DNA of 64,000 nt from Lophius americanus (Eukaryota; Chordata; Actinopteri; Lophiiformes; Lophiidae): assembly GCA_037951165.1 (NCBI GenBank), contig JBBDHG010000014.1, forward strand, positions 4,055,001-4,119,000, given 5' to 3'. This document shows, one piece after another, positions 36,400-46,738 of this stretch. A model generated the notes under the pieces. It was not told the DNA's origin, did no database searches, and worked only from the letters and a program-made list of their open reading frames with translations. A program made the position numbers and the translations under genes. Within the stretch, counting starts at the first letter, position 1. The number at the start of each line of letters is the position of its first letter.

Positions 36400-39300
36400 T
36401 ATATTTATATAAACTAGAGGGTAAATTTTAGAGGTAGGCCACCAGTGAATCATTGGCACCTCAGAAGGATATACAGTATAGAACAGGAGCCAATTTTAGA
36501 TAGGGCCTTTTCTGTTAGTAGAACATGCTAAAGGAAACATGCGGTTCAGTTCATATGTTCTACACTTCAGTATATTGAAGAATTAATTCATACTGTATTG
36601 CAAACCTTTAGTGATTTTGAATCAGTTTATCATTTCTAGCTTTTTTCTTTGTAGCTGCACAAAGGTTGGGTATTACCGTAATTTTCAGCAGCTGCTGAAA
36701 AATATTTTTTTCAAACACGGCAAAATTCTTTTTTTTTCTCTCTCTATAGCACATGTAGGACCACCTCTCCTCCTTTAAACATTAACCAAGGATGAAGACA
36801 AGGTCAAGAGAGGGCTTGTATCAGCTTCTCCACATAATTAGACAGCTACAGTGGGATTGTATAGTTGTTGTGTTTCATCTTGTTCTGAGAGGAGAACAAG
36901 ACAAGAAGAAGTGCTTGGTAAACAAAGCCACTCATTAATGCACACATATATAGACATAACAGCTCACACAAACCCCTCGAGGACCCCTCCCTGTATAGCA
37001 TGTTTAAAGCCAACAGTGCAACCCTTAACCCTTAGCAATGGCCCTAACTGTCCTGAAGTTGGGTCTAAATGTCAGATTTACCTGTAGAGTTTGGTGGTAC
37101 TTGGCAGCTAATTTGTTGAGATCGCAGCATCACTTTATTTGGCTTAGCCTCTCCACCTGCCTCCTCTCCTCATGAAATAACTGCAGAAGCTATGATAAAG
37201 CATAAAGTCGGCTTACTGGTATGAATTGTATATTACAACTCCATAAACCATAAAATACCCTCAAAATATGTTTCATAACTTTGGCTATACAAAAAACACA
37301 CCCATATGACATTTAATATACCATATTTACTAAGTCCAATTTTATCTGAGTATTTGTAGATGTTTAAACAAAATGTATGAACTGTATTATGCCATTTATA
37401 ATATTCTTAATGGACAGGTAAGAGCCGGTTAGTCTTGTTTCTTTTCAATTTCAGATTTTCATGGCCTCCCCTAAATTAGGTTTACTTGGTTATCGCCATC
37501 GTACATTGGAAATAGACACCGGACTACTCCTTTTTTTTCAACATTTTTGGGCAATTCAAATGTTTTAGATCCATCCTTATTTACAACTTTTTTTATTTCT
37601 ATATTTGGAGGCCAACTTAACTCTTTAAATTCCCATTGCTATCATCAGTGTTAAATACATCATTTTTATTTTTTCTGTGAAATGAAAGTTGTACAAAATT
37701 ACAGACTTACCATCAACGTTCAAATTTGCCTTAAAAATTAAAAAAAAAAAAGCAAAAGGTAAAAAATAGCAATTGCAAGCTTTTTATGAGGTGTGCATAT
37801 GGATGAATTGTGGTAACCCTATATACTTATTTTGGCAGTGACAAAAAAAAACAAGCTGTTAAGCATTTAAGTATTAAATATGTTAACATCCATGCTTTTA
37901 GCATATGACATTAAGGTCAGATTATTTCAGATAATGTTCAGTTCAGTTTCAGAAAAATAACATAGAGATCGGAGTTCTTGCGACTGCTCCGCTGAATGCT
38001 GTGTCGAAAGCTGTGCATCTGCCAAGACACATATAAATTTGTGTCATGCAGTGGAAGAGCTAGCATTTTATCAAAGATCAGTGTGACATAATAAAAAATG
38101 CTTGAGGAAACTATTAGTGTCCAGGAGAGTAACCTTAATCTTGCAACTGACTCTACACTCAAATGTCCTCAGACAGCGAATACGAAAAGTCTTTGAGTCA
38201 TCCATGCAGAGCTTAGAATTCAAACTTTTTGAAAATCTCGGGGATCACTTCAAACTCTTTTGAAAATCTCTGGAATCACTTCAAGAAACAAAGTCACAAA
38301 GGCTCCTGATCTTAAGATAGGATAAAAATAACAAATCTTAACTGCATAGCTAGTGCAAATACTTACACACACCCAAGAAGAATACGCTGGTAATAACTTC
38401 TAACATTGCTTCCATTAAAAATTTACTTGAGTCTTGATGGCTGTAATTTAAATAAAGGATTGTATAATTTTCAGCAACAGATTTGTCTCATAATTTGATC
38501 ATTTTGTTTAGGTATAACAAAATTCTAAACATTATCTACCTTAATTACAGGGTAATTCTGGCAAGTTACACTATATATGTATTATAAATTTGTAGTCCCC
38601 ATAGGCACATATTATTCCATACACTACAAAATCTATAATTATGATCATCCCAGCTTAGCTAAAACTGGAAGATTTTTGAACATCATTGTTTAATTCTAGA
38701 TATGCATTTGAATGAGCTTCCAATTTGTAATGGTATATTTCCAATGCTGCCAAAGTGGTTTTATTATCCTATAAATAGACGGAGTTGAATATAAAACTGT
38801 AACCCACTCCCTCGCTCTATCTCTCCCATAGCCATCCGTTAGTTGAAATGTCAGCACCATCTCCAAAGAGACTGAGAAGAAGCTGCATGCAGTGTGACAG
38901 GCATTCTGGGTAACAGCCCCCCATTTCAGGAAATGGCCATGACTAATTTGCAGGGTAGGGGGCTGTGGGTTGTGAAGCGAGGACGATATTGACGGCCTTA
39001 TTTGCATGTCTGCCAAGTCTCAGGAAAGAGAGTAGCTGAAGGATAGCTTTCCGGGAGTATATGGGATGCGATAGCGTCTCTAATGCCACCTTGGTCGACT
39101 GGTCAGAGTTGCGGTGCAAATGATGTACCCTAGCCCTGGCTGTGGCTGCATCTTGAGTAGTGACATGGACAATATCTGATATGATGACTTTGCCAACCCA
39201 GCAGAACTACTTTTACACCTTAGCATGAGAAATTTTAGGATTGTAGTTTAGCATATTTTATCACAATAATATCACTGTATATGCTTCTGACTTATGTCAC

Positions 39301-39552
39301 TGAGGGTAAGATTCCTCTGTGATTGGCTTGCTTATACAAAAATGGGTAACATGATTATGAAGGCAATGCTCTTGTTATGGTCTCGGAGTGGTTCTATATT
39401 GTGTAAACGCAGCATTCGACAATCCAGCTGTCAATAAAACCCACATTACTGAGTTTTCGTAATTAAATTTTCATAAATGGATATTTTGGATTCGGACAAA
39501 CTGCAAATACATTTAAAGAAGTGCTCAAAATTTATGATTAATTATTCCTCCA
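36393..39552. other. Unannotated AT-rich sequence
   Basis: No recognised coding or repeat element. 38,800-39,140 is somewhat more GC-rich than its surroundings but has no recognisable domain. Confidence 0.4.
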
Positions 39553-39725
39553 TTAACTCCTGAGGGAGCAGTGGGCGCTTCACAGTGGCTGCCCACTGCT
39601 TCCTCAGGGATGGGTTTAATGCAGAGATAAATTTCACAATGTTGTACTGTATGTATGCACTGTGTAACATGTGATGATAAAGTAAAGACATTATTATTAT
39701 TTTATTTTTATTTATTTTATTATTA
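39553..39725 (+). mobile_element. SINE 3' half, 5'-truncated
   Basis: Contains TGCCCACTGCTTCCTCAGGG, ATGCAGAGATAAATTTCACA and TTGTACTGTATG, as in the body and tail of the SINE at 43,431-43,672, and ends in an ATT-rich tail. An extra CCTGAGGGAGCAGTGGGCGC at its left end is the reverse complement of the CTCCCTCAGG body motif, so the left end is a small fold-back. Confidence 0.75.
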
Positions 39726-40638
39726 TTCATCTTGTGCCGTTTTTGGATTTGGGTAGCTCAAAGAATGCATCTGCCTCATTCTATAATTGGAACCTTCCTT
39801 TTGGACAGGATGAACTTGATTTAATCAGAGTGAGAGTCGCTGCATCATATTGGCTTTTTATGTAAGGGCCTTGAGTGTTAAATAAGGTGCTGCTGTAAAT
39901 AGGGAGGATCTTCGATTATCTTAGCAAGCATGGAGAACTCTGGCCAGTTGAAAGGTCAAGTGTCACAATGAATACAGGCAGAAACTGCTTTGAACATTAA
40001 AACCACTGTGTTTTTCCTCTTTACACTCGACAAGACCACCAGCCTTTTAATGGTTAATCAATAGAGTCAAGATTCCCTGGACTATAGGTCTCGATATTTG
40101 GGGGCTTAACCAAAACAAACAAAGGCAAACACAAAGAGGTTGGAGATAAAGAAAAAAGACACGAAGACATGGAATGAAAGATATGTGAAGGTTTGCTCAT
40201 CTCATAAAGAAGTCAGCTTCTAAGCATCTGGAGTGTGACATGTGGCAGATCACATCAAATCACACTTTGAAAAACAAAGTGGTCTCCTCATCATCCATCC
40301 TTCTGCTCTGGTTATTTTTCTATCTTCCGATTTTTTCTTTCTTTTATGGCAGATTGTTGTCCTCTTCTCTCAAATTTTTGCATCTATATAGCCTCATCTG
40401 TAATACAGATACTATTAAATACTGAAGTTTCTGGCACTGCCATAGACATCTTTATCAGTTATTTACCAGATTTAATGTACCTCCAATGCAAACACAGTTA
40501 GAGCAACTGCACAATGCAACATAGTTTGAAAAGCATAAGTCCAGAAAGAGGAGAAGTTCAGGGTTGTGTCATTGATCACAAACAATTTTCCCCAAAAGAT
40601 TGGTGTTCAAATTCTTGAAAGAAGCATCGTATATCACT
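39726..40638. other. Unannotated sequence
   Basis: No recognised feature. Confidence 0.4.
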
Positions 40639-40639
40639 A

Positions 40640-40687
40640 TAGCACTTTGAGATTTGATCCAAATGTAAAGTGCATTATAAATTAAAT

Positions 40688-40721
<34 letters not shown>
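40640..40721 (+). mobile_element. L2-type LINE 3' tail, (ATT)n family
   Basis: The block TAGCACTTTGAGATTTGATC then CCAAATGTAAAGTGCATTAT and a (TTA)n run is nearly identical to the end of the L2 copy at 42,226-42,980. Only the last 80 or so bases are present, as expected of extreme 5' truncation. Confidence 0.85.
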
Positions 40722-40773
40722 CACCCCTAGATGTGAAAGGGTGGCTTGTGCTGCTGTACTAATACAACTTCTA

Positions 40774-40815
40774 ACAATATTGCTCCTGGTGACTAAACAC
40801 CAGGAGCAATATTGT
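40774..40815. repeat. Perfect 18-bp hairpin with 6-nt loop
   Basis: Arms at 40,774-40,791 and 40,798-40,815 are exact reverse complements (left arm ACAATATTGCTCCTGGTG), loop ACTAAA. It lies just downstream of the L2 tail and belongs to no element recognised here. Confidence 0.95.
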
Positions 40816-41174
40816 GAGCAGTCTCTGCATTCTTTCATTTCAACATTTGTTACCAATGGTTCTTTAAATCTCAAAGTTGTTTTGGTCACACACTAGACAA
40901 ATGAGGTAGTAGTAACACTCAACAACAGCATCATAACATATACTTTACAATACTACAAAATTGTTTCTTTACACTGAACAAAAAAGTATCAACTTAACAC
41001 TGTAAAAGTTTGGCTTTAAATCGGTTGCAAGAGGAATTGGGATGTATAGCACAGCATCAGCATGTTGTGTTATGTTTCACCAGTACGCATGGAAACATGC
41101 TGTAAAACAAATAATAAAATTATGATGCAACAGACTTTCCCCCAGAGACTGCTAAAGCAAAATTATATCAATAT
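40816..41174. other. Unannotated sequence
   Basis: No recognised feature. Confidence 0.4.
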
Positions 41175-41175
41175 C

Positions 41176-41470
41176 AATCAATTAATCTTTATTTATATAG
41201 CGCCAATTCAGAACAACAGTTGTCTCAAGGTGCTTTCCAGAAAGAGGAGGGTTAAACCAGAACCTTTATATAATTATCTACAGGACCCAACAAATTCCTC
41301 CTTGAGCAAGCACTTGGCGACAATGGCAAGAAAAAACTGCCCTTTAACGGGCAGAAACTTCGAGCAGATCCGAAGTTCCGAAGACTCAGGGTGGACGGCC
41401 TACTGCCATGACCGGATTGAAAAAAGAAAAAAAAAAGAGAGTGAGAGCTATACACTCTTTTCTGAAACAA
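41176..41470 (-). mobile_element. L2-type LINE 3' UTR, minus strand
   Basis: Reverse-complement copy of the 3' block seen at 7060-7302. It starts with the tail (ATCAATCAATTAATC) and then reads ATAGCGCCAATTCA, GACAATGGCAAGAAAAAACT and TTAACGGGCAGAAACTTCGA. The left side (41,420-41,465) is purine-rich, matching the CT-rich stretch of the + strand copies. Confidence 0.8.
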
Positions 41471-42225
41471 ACAACAAAGTCACCAAATCTGAACAGAATT
41501 AACACAATGAACAAAGAAGGTTGGAGTGTGTATGAACGATCCACGCCATATGCTTGAGGGAGGCCGGGGAAAGGGAAGCGCAGCGCCCAGATGGGTGGCT
41601 GGACACCACCATCCACTGCAGGACCCATAGTCGATAAGCTGCTCATCTCCGAGCCACAAAACTCTACAGCGACAATGTCCCCCTACTCCCATCCACTGGA
41701 ACGCCCCAAACATAGTACCAAGAGCCCAGTCAACAGGCACATGAACGCATCACCAGACACCGGCTAACAGCCGCCCCACCAATGAACCTGCAAGACGCCC
41801 GATCAGGCCATTTTGAATACTGTGTGTAGCGGTATTTATTTGTTTGTCAATTTATTTTATTTTGTGACCAAAATTCTCTTTACGTGTGGCTCTACAATGA
41901 CCCCATGGGTAACAGTCTAGCCCTTGCTAATTTTGATTTATATTATGGTGCTGTTATATTCACCTTATTTGACCATTACTTTACTGTGTTGTTATATCAA
42001 TGCTTCAAATTTACACATGTTTTAGCATTGTTGTTATAAACAGTCTCTGGTTCTAGGATCATCAGAGTCTAAATCTGTTTGAGTTGGCATGCACCACAGA
42101 TTCTTCAATATGAGCATGAGATTTTGTACGGATCTAGCTTTGACCGGAATACTGTGTGAGAAGACCAGATGTTATATAATCTGCTTTTCGATGTCTCCTA
42201 ATAGAGTGCTTTATCTGCTTACTCT
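41471..42225. other. Unannotated sequence, left part GC-rich
   Basis: 41,540-41,810 is GC-rich and has open frames on the minus strand without recognisable domains. It could be an inner part of the adjoining L2 3' UTR, but this could not be confirmed. Confidence 0.35.
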
Positions 42226-42980
42226 GATGTATATCTAGACATTCACTTTTGAATCCCACATCAAACACATCTGCAAGATGTCCTTTCACCATCTTAGAAA
42301 TATTTCGAAACTCCATTCTTCACTTACTTTGAGTGATGCTGAAAAGCTGGTCCACGCGTTCGTCTCCTCCCGACTGGATTACTGTAACTCACTTCTCATC
42401 GGGATCCCTGATAAAAGTCTTCAAAGACTTCAGTATGTTCAAAACAGTGCCGTAGGGATCCTGATGAGAGTTCCTAAACAAAAACACATCACCCCTGTTC
42501 TTCATTCCCTTCATTGGCTTCCCATCTCCACCAGGATTGATTATAAGATCTCTCTCCTCACTCACCAGTGCATCCATGGTAACCCTCCCCCCTACCTGAA
42601 AGAACTACTCACGCCACTGACCTCGACACGATCCCTTCGTTCTACCCAGTCATACCGCCTCCTCCTTCCCCGGACTAAGCTCAGCACCATGGGAGATCGG
42701 GGCTTCTGTTCTGCTGCCCCTCGTCTGTGGAATGCACTCCCTGACCATCTCAGGGCTCCACAGATGACTGACACATTTAAAAAAGGACTTAAAACTTTCC
42801 TTTTTAGCAGAACTTATAACTTTAATTAACATTGCTGCTTTTTGGTCAGGCTTTTATATAATTATTATTATTATTTTTTTATTGATGCTTTTATCTGCTT
42901 TTGCTTTGTAGCACTTTGAGATTTGATCCAAATGTAAAGTGCATTATAAATTAAATGTATTATTATTATTATTATTATTT
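42226..42980 (+). pseudogene. L2-type LINE 3' end with C-terminal ORF, (ATT)n family
   Basis: A 183-codon frame (42,278-42,829) is open to its natural stop: MSFHHLRNISKLHSSLTLSD, then EKLVHAFVSSRLDYCNSLL, VLHSLHWLPISTRIDYKISL and LWNALPDHLRAP near the end. This is the conserved C-terminal region after the RT catalytic core of L2-type LINEs. RT core and endonuclease are missing by 5' truncation. The 3' UTR of about 150 bp ends in (ATT)n. It is the best preserved of four copies of this family in the window (others at 12,686, 40,640 and 61,975), and the ORF is undamaged over the retained part, so the insertion is fairly young. Confidence 0.9.
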
Positions 42981-43430
42981 GCCATTGTTGTGATCAAATC
43001 TTCGAGGCTGAACTGTCCTGTCCAGGCCCAAAGATCCAATCCCTCACGGAAACCTGATCCTAACTAGAAGGATGACCTCACAACCAACTCTTGAAAAAAT
43101 CAAATAGGGTTATTTCAACCTACAAGGAATTTTCAATGCGGTTCAAGCATTATATAAGCATCAAACTCCGGAGTTTGAGATCACCTAGTTTCCAACCTGA
43201 CTGGCCTATGGATTAGGTTAGCAGCCTGACGATTTTCTACCAAGTGACCACGAGCCCCGTCGTCCATACAGTTTTATGCTGTGTCCGCAGTGAGCCGACC
43301 CCCTTCTTAACCTTCAACAGGCCTGTCCCTGCCTGGCACCTCTGCTTCAATCCCCTGGACTCCACCCGGACATTTGCCCATGGAATGCAGCACCCTTCAT
43401 GCACTCCAAATTTATGGCCATTGGCCACTG
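42981..43430. other. Unannotated sequence
   Basis: No recognised feature. Confidence 0.4.
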
Positions 43431-43672
43431 GGCCGGCTGTGGCTCAGTGGGTAGAGCGGCCGTCTCCCAATCAGAAGATCGGAAGGTAGCCGGTTCGAAT
43501 CCCACCAGGGTCTACTTGTCGTAGGGTCCTTGAGCAAGACCCTGAATCCTTAGCTCCCCGGGCGCTCCACGAGGGGCTGCCCACTGCTCCCTCAGGGATG
43601 GGTCAAATGCAGAGAAGAAATTTCACTATGTTGTACTGTGTATGACTCTATGTGACTAATAAAGGATTGTTT
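43431..43672 (+). mobile_element. tRNA-headed SINE, nearly complete
   Basis: Head: TGTGGCTCAGTGGGTAGAGC (box A) and CCGGTTCGAATCCCACC (box B). Body: TCCTTGAGCAAGACCCTGAA and TGCCCACTGCTCCCTCAGGG. Tail: ATTTCACTATGTTGTACTGT then GTGACTAATAAAGG. It is the best copy of the family also seen at 19,812 and 39,553. It directly precedes the L2 copy starting at about 43,685. Confidence 0.9.
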
Positions 43673-45065
43673 TAAAAATATACATTTATTCTGTCTGACA
43701 GAATCCTGGCTGTGTGATGAAGAATATGTTAGTTGAAATTAATCCACTCCTGCAAATAATAATAAGCACAGGCAGAGGAGGTGGTGCTGCAGCCACATAT
43801 AACTCCAGTTAACTATTAAATCGTAAGCCCAAACCTGACTGTAACGCATTTGAAAGCATTACTTTCAGTTTTACAAATCCAACCTGGAAACATCAATCGA
43901 CAATCTTATTCGTCTAATGTAGCAGGCTCCACATTTTTAAATGAGTTTTCTGTATTTTTATGAAACTTAGTCCTTAAGACAGATAAAACGATTATTGTAC
44001 GTGACTTTAATATTCACGTAGATAAAGGCAACGATAGTCTCTTTCGTGTTTACATCAATATTAGACTCTATATTATCAATATAATATGACTGAAATCAAT
44101 AATATTATTGATCTCAGTCAGTGTGTTCATGAGCCCACTCATTGTTTTAAACCAACCCTGGATTTAGTGCTGATTTACGGCATTGACATTGAACAACTAA
44201 TAGTCCATCAACAGAATCCACTGCTATTGGACCCCTGTTTGATAACTTTTGAATTTGCACTACTGAATCACCCAACCTTAGAAAAATGATTCTACACTAG
44301 CGATATATCTGATGAAGCTGTACCATTATTTAAAGAACTTATTCCATCAGCACTTAGTTAATTGTCATTTCTCGACTTAAAAGAAGAATACTACTTTAAT
44401 GTTAGTCCTGTGCAAAAATTAACTCTCGACTCTATTGCCACCCCAAAAATAACCCTTAGTAGCAATGACTTTGCAAGTTTCTTTAATAGCAAAATTATAC
44501 TTATTAAGGACAAGATCCACAACCTCCTGCCTTCAAATGGCTATAGTTTACAACCCAGGACTATGTTATTAGAAACTACAGATAGACCTGGCACACATTT
44601 AGACTGCTTCAGTCCTATTGATCTAAAACAACTAACTTCCCTTTTTTCCTCATCAAAAACAGCAACCTGTCTCCTAGATCCGATCCCAAGTAGTCTACTG
44701 AAAGAAAGTTTACCCTTAGTCAGTAACTCTCTATTAGAAATCATCAATCTGTCTTTAAATTCAAGATACCACAGTCCTTTTAAATGCCATAATCAAACCA
44801 CTGCTTGAAAAGCCGACCATTTATCCAGAGGCTTTGGTAAACTACAGGTCAATATCTAACCTTCCCTTCCTCTCTGATAAATCAAGAGAAAGTGGTAGCT
44901 GAGCAATTGTGTGATTATCTGCATAACAATAGTTTATTCAAGAATTTCTAGTCAGGTTTTAGAGTTCACCCTAGCACAGAAACAGCATAGGTCAAAGTTA
45001 CAAATGACCATTCTAAATTCTACTACAAAGACTTGCAAACTTCATTGGCATCAAATACATGGCAA

Positions 45066-45475
45066 CAAAGGTGGCTCAGTTGGTAGAGCAGATGTCCACT
45101 TATCTGAAGGCTGGTGGTTTGATCCCAGGCCACTGCAGTCCGCATATCGAAGTGTCCTTGAGCAAGATACTGAACCCAAAGTTACTCCAAATGGCTGTTC
45201 TACTAGAGTGTAAACGATGGTGAGAATGGTTATCGCTCCTGATGAGCAGGTGGCTAGCAGGTGGCACTTTGCAGCCGTCGGCATCACTGTAGGAACACAG
45301 TTATGCAGCACTGCAAGGAACCTGGAAGTTATCTTTGACCAGGAAAGGTCCTTTAACTCCCACATAAAACAGATTTCTAGGACGTTTGTGTTAATGGGCG
45401 AATGCTGACTTGCGTAGTGAAGTGTTTTGAGTGGTCGAGCAGACCAGAAAAGCGCTATGACCATTAAATTGGTTT
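45066..45475 (+). mobile_element. tRNA-headed SINE inserted in the L2 RT
   Basis: Head: GTGGCTCAGTTGGTAGAGCA (box A) and GGTGGTTTGATCCCAGG (box B), a different family from the 43,431 SINE. The 3' end carries GTGTTTTGAGTGGTCGAGCA and AGAAAAGCGCTATGACC, a tail common in fish SINEs. Between head and tail, at 45,309-45,388, lies an 80-bp piece of L2 coding sequence that is repeated at 45,850-45,929. Confidence 0.85.
45309..45388 (+). repeat. 80-bp L2-derived segment embedded in the SINE (copy of 45,850-45,929)
   Basis: From GCAGCACTGC(A/G)AGGAACC to CAGATTTCTAGGAC the two segments differ at one position. At the second site the sequence is in its expected L2 coding context; here it interrupts SINE sequence. 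Confidence 0.9.
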
Positions 45476-46360
45476 TAGTGTTATTCATGTGACAGATTTA
45501 TCTTTGTTAACAATCGATCCTCCATGTATAGCAACACCCATGGAGTTTCCCAGGGATTCGTGTGTCGCCAATTATATTCACATTATACATGTTTCCTTTA
45601 GACAACATTATCAAGAAACACTCCATAAATTTCCACATTTTTGCAGATGACACACAATTTAACCTATCAATGAAACCAGATGAATCTAATCACTTATCCA
45701 AACTAGATGTATGTATCAAAGACATCAAGACCTACATCTTCTATTACTAAATTCAGATAAAACTTAAGTTATTGTGATGGGACACAAGCACCTTAGAAAC
45801 ACTTTAACTGATAATATAACTACTCTGGATGGCATTACCTTGGCCTCCAGCAGCACTGCGAGGAACCTGGAAGTTATCTTTGACCAGGAAAGGTCCTTTA
45901 ACTCCCACATAAAACAGATTTCTAGGACTTCCTAATTTCATCTGGGTAATATTTCTAGAATACAGCGCTTTCTGTCTCAAAAGGATGCAAAATTATTTCA
46001 TGCATTTATTACTTCTGGGCTGGATTACTACAATGCCCCACTATTCCCAATATGCCTTTGAAGCCTGTCCAGTTGATCCAGAACGCTGCTACACTCTTGA
46101 CTAGAACCAGTATAGGAGAACACGTCTCTCCCATATTATCTTCCCTGCAATGGCTCCTGGTAAAATTTAGAACCACATTCAAAATCCTTCTGCTCACGTA
46201 AAAAGCCTTTAACAGTCAGGCACCAGTGTATCTGAAAGAGCTTATAGTTCCATATTGTCCAACCACAGAAATGCGCTGTAGGATGCAGGGTTACATGCCT
46301 CAAGTCTCCTGAAGTCGCCAGAACTTTAGGCTATCAGGCTTCTTGTTATGATTTTATTTG

Positions 46361-46738
46361 ATGAAGCTCATGTTTACCTAAAAAAGGTGTTAATAGATCA
46401 AGTTTAAACATAGTTAATGTGATAAATATTGAGTTAAAGGTTAAAACACATTCTATTTGAATAATTAATTATTTTTTAAAAGGGATAAAGACAATTTGAG
46501 TCTAAAAGCTTAATTTGTATATGTTGGGACTTCATTACCCATGATGCTTTGAGAGCAGAACAAGCGAAGGCTGGGTAATTTTCACTTCCATGTTATTAGG
46601 AGCATTAGTGAAACAAACTGTATTCCTCATTGGCACAAGCTTGATGTGATTGCCTTTTTTGTTCACTAAATGGACTGATCTTTACTCTGAACTCTCGCCT
46701 CGTCATTTTGGAAGTAGTTAGCGAATCCACTCTATTTT
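46361..46738. other. Unannotated; possible flank or LTR remnant of the Pao element
   Basis: AT-rich to about 46,520, then a mixed-composition stretch starting TGTTGGGACTTCATTACCCA. TG starts are usual for LTRs, but no second copy is present in the window to support this. Confidence 0.3.

Larger units (their letters stand above)
43685..46360 (+). pseudogene. L2-type LINE (endonuclease, RT, C-terminus), decayed, carrying a SINE
   Basis: A long copy readable across frames. Endonuclease: ESWLCDEEYV-like at 43,700-43,735, TDKTIIVRDFNIHVDKGN near 43,985 (GDFN with G changed to R), and DLSQCVHEPTHCFKPTLDLV at 44,110-44,170. Between 44,362 and 44,808 a 148-codon frame covers the linker and RT start (TATCLLDPIPSSLLKES). 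RT then continues as HGVSQGF near 45,538 and, in the frame 45,562-45,750, FTLYMFPLDNIIKKHSINFH, FADDTQFNLSM (active site FADD intact) and KPDESNHLSKLDVCIKDIKT. The C-terminus is at 45,780-46,290 (HIKQISRTS, QKDAKLFMHAFITSGLDYYN). Stops and frameshifts are scattered. A tRNA-headed SINE interrupts RT at about 45,066-45,470. Confidence 0.85.
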
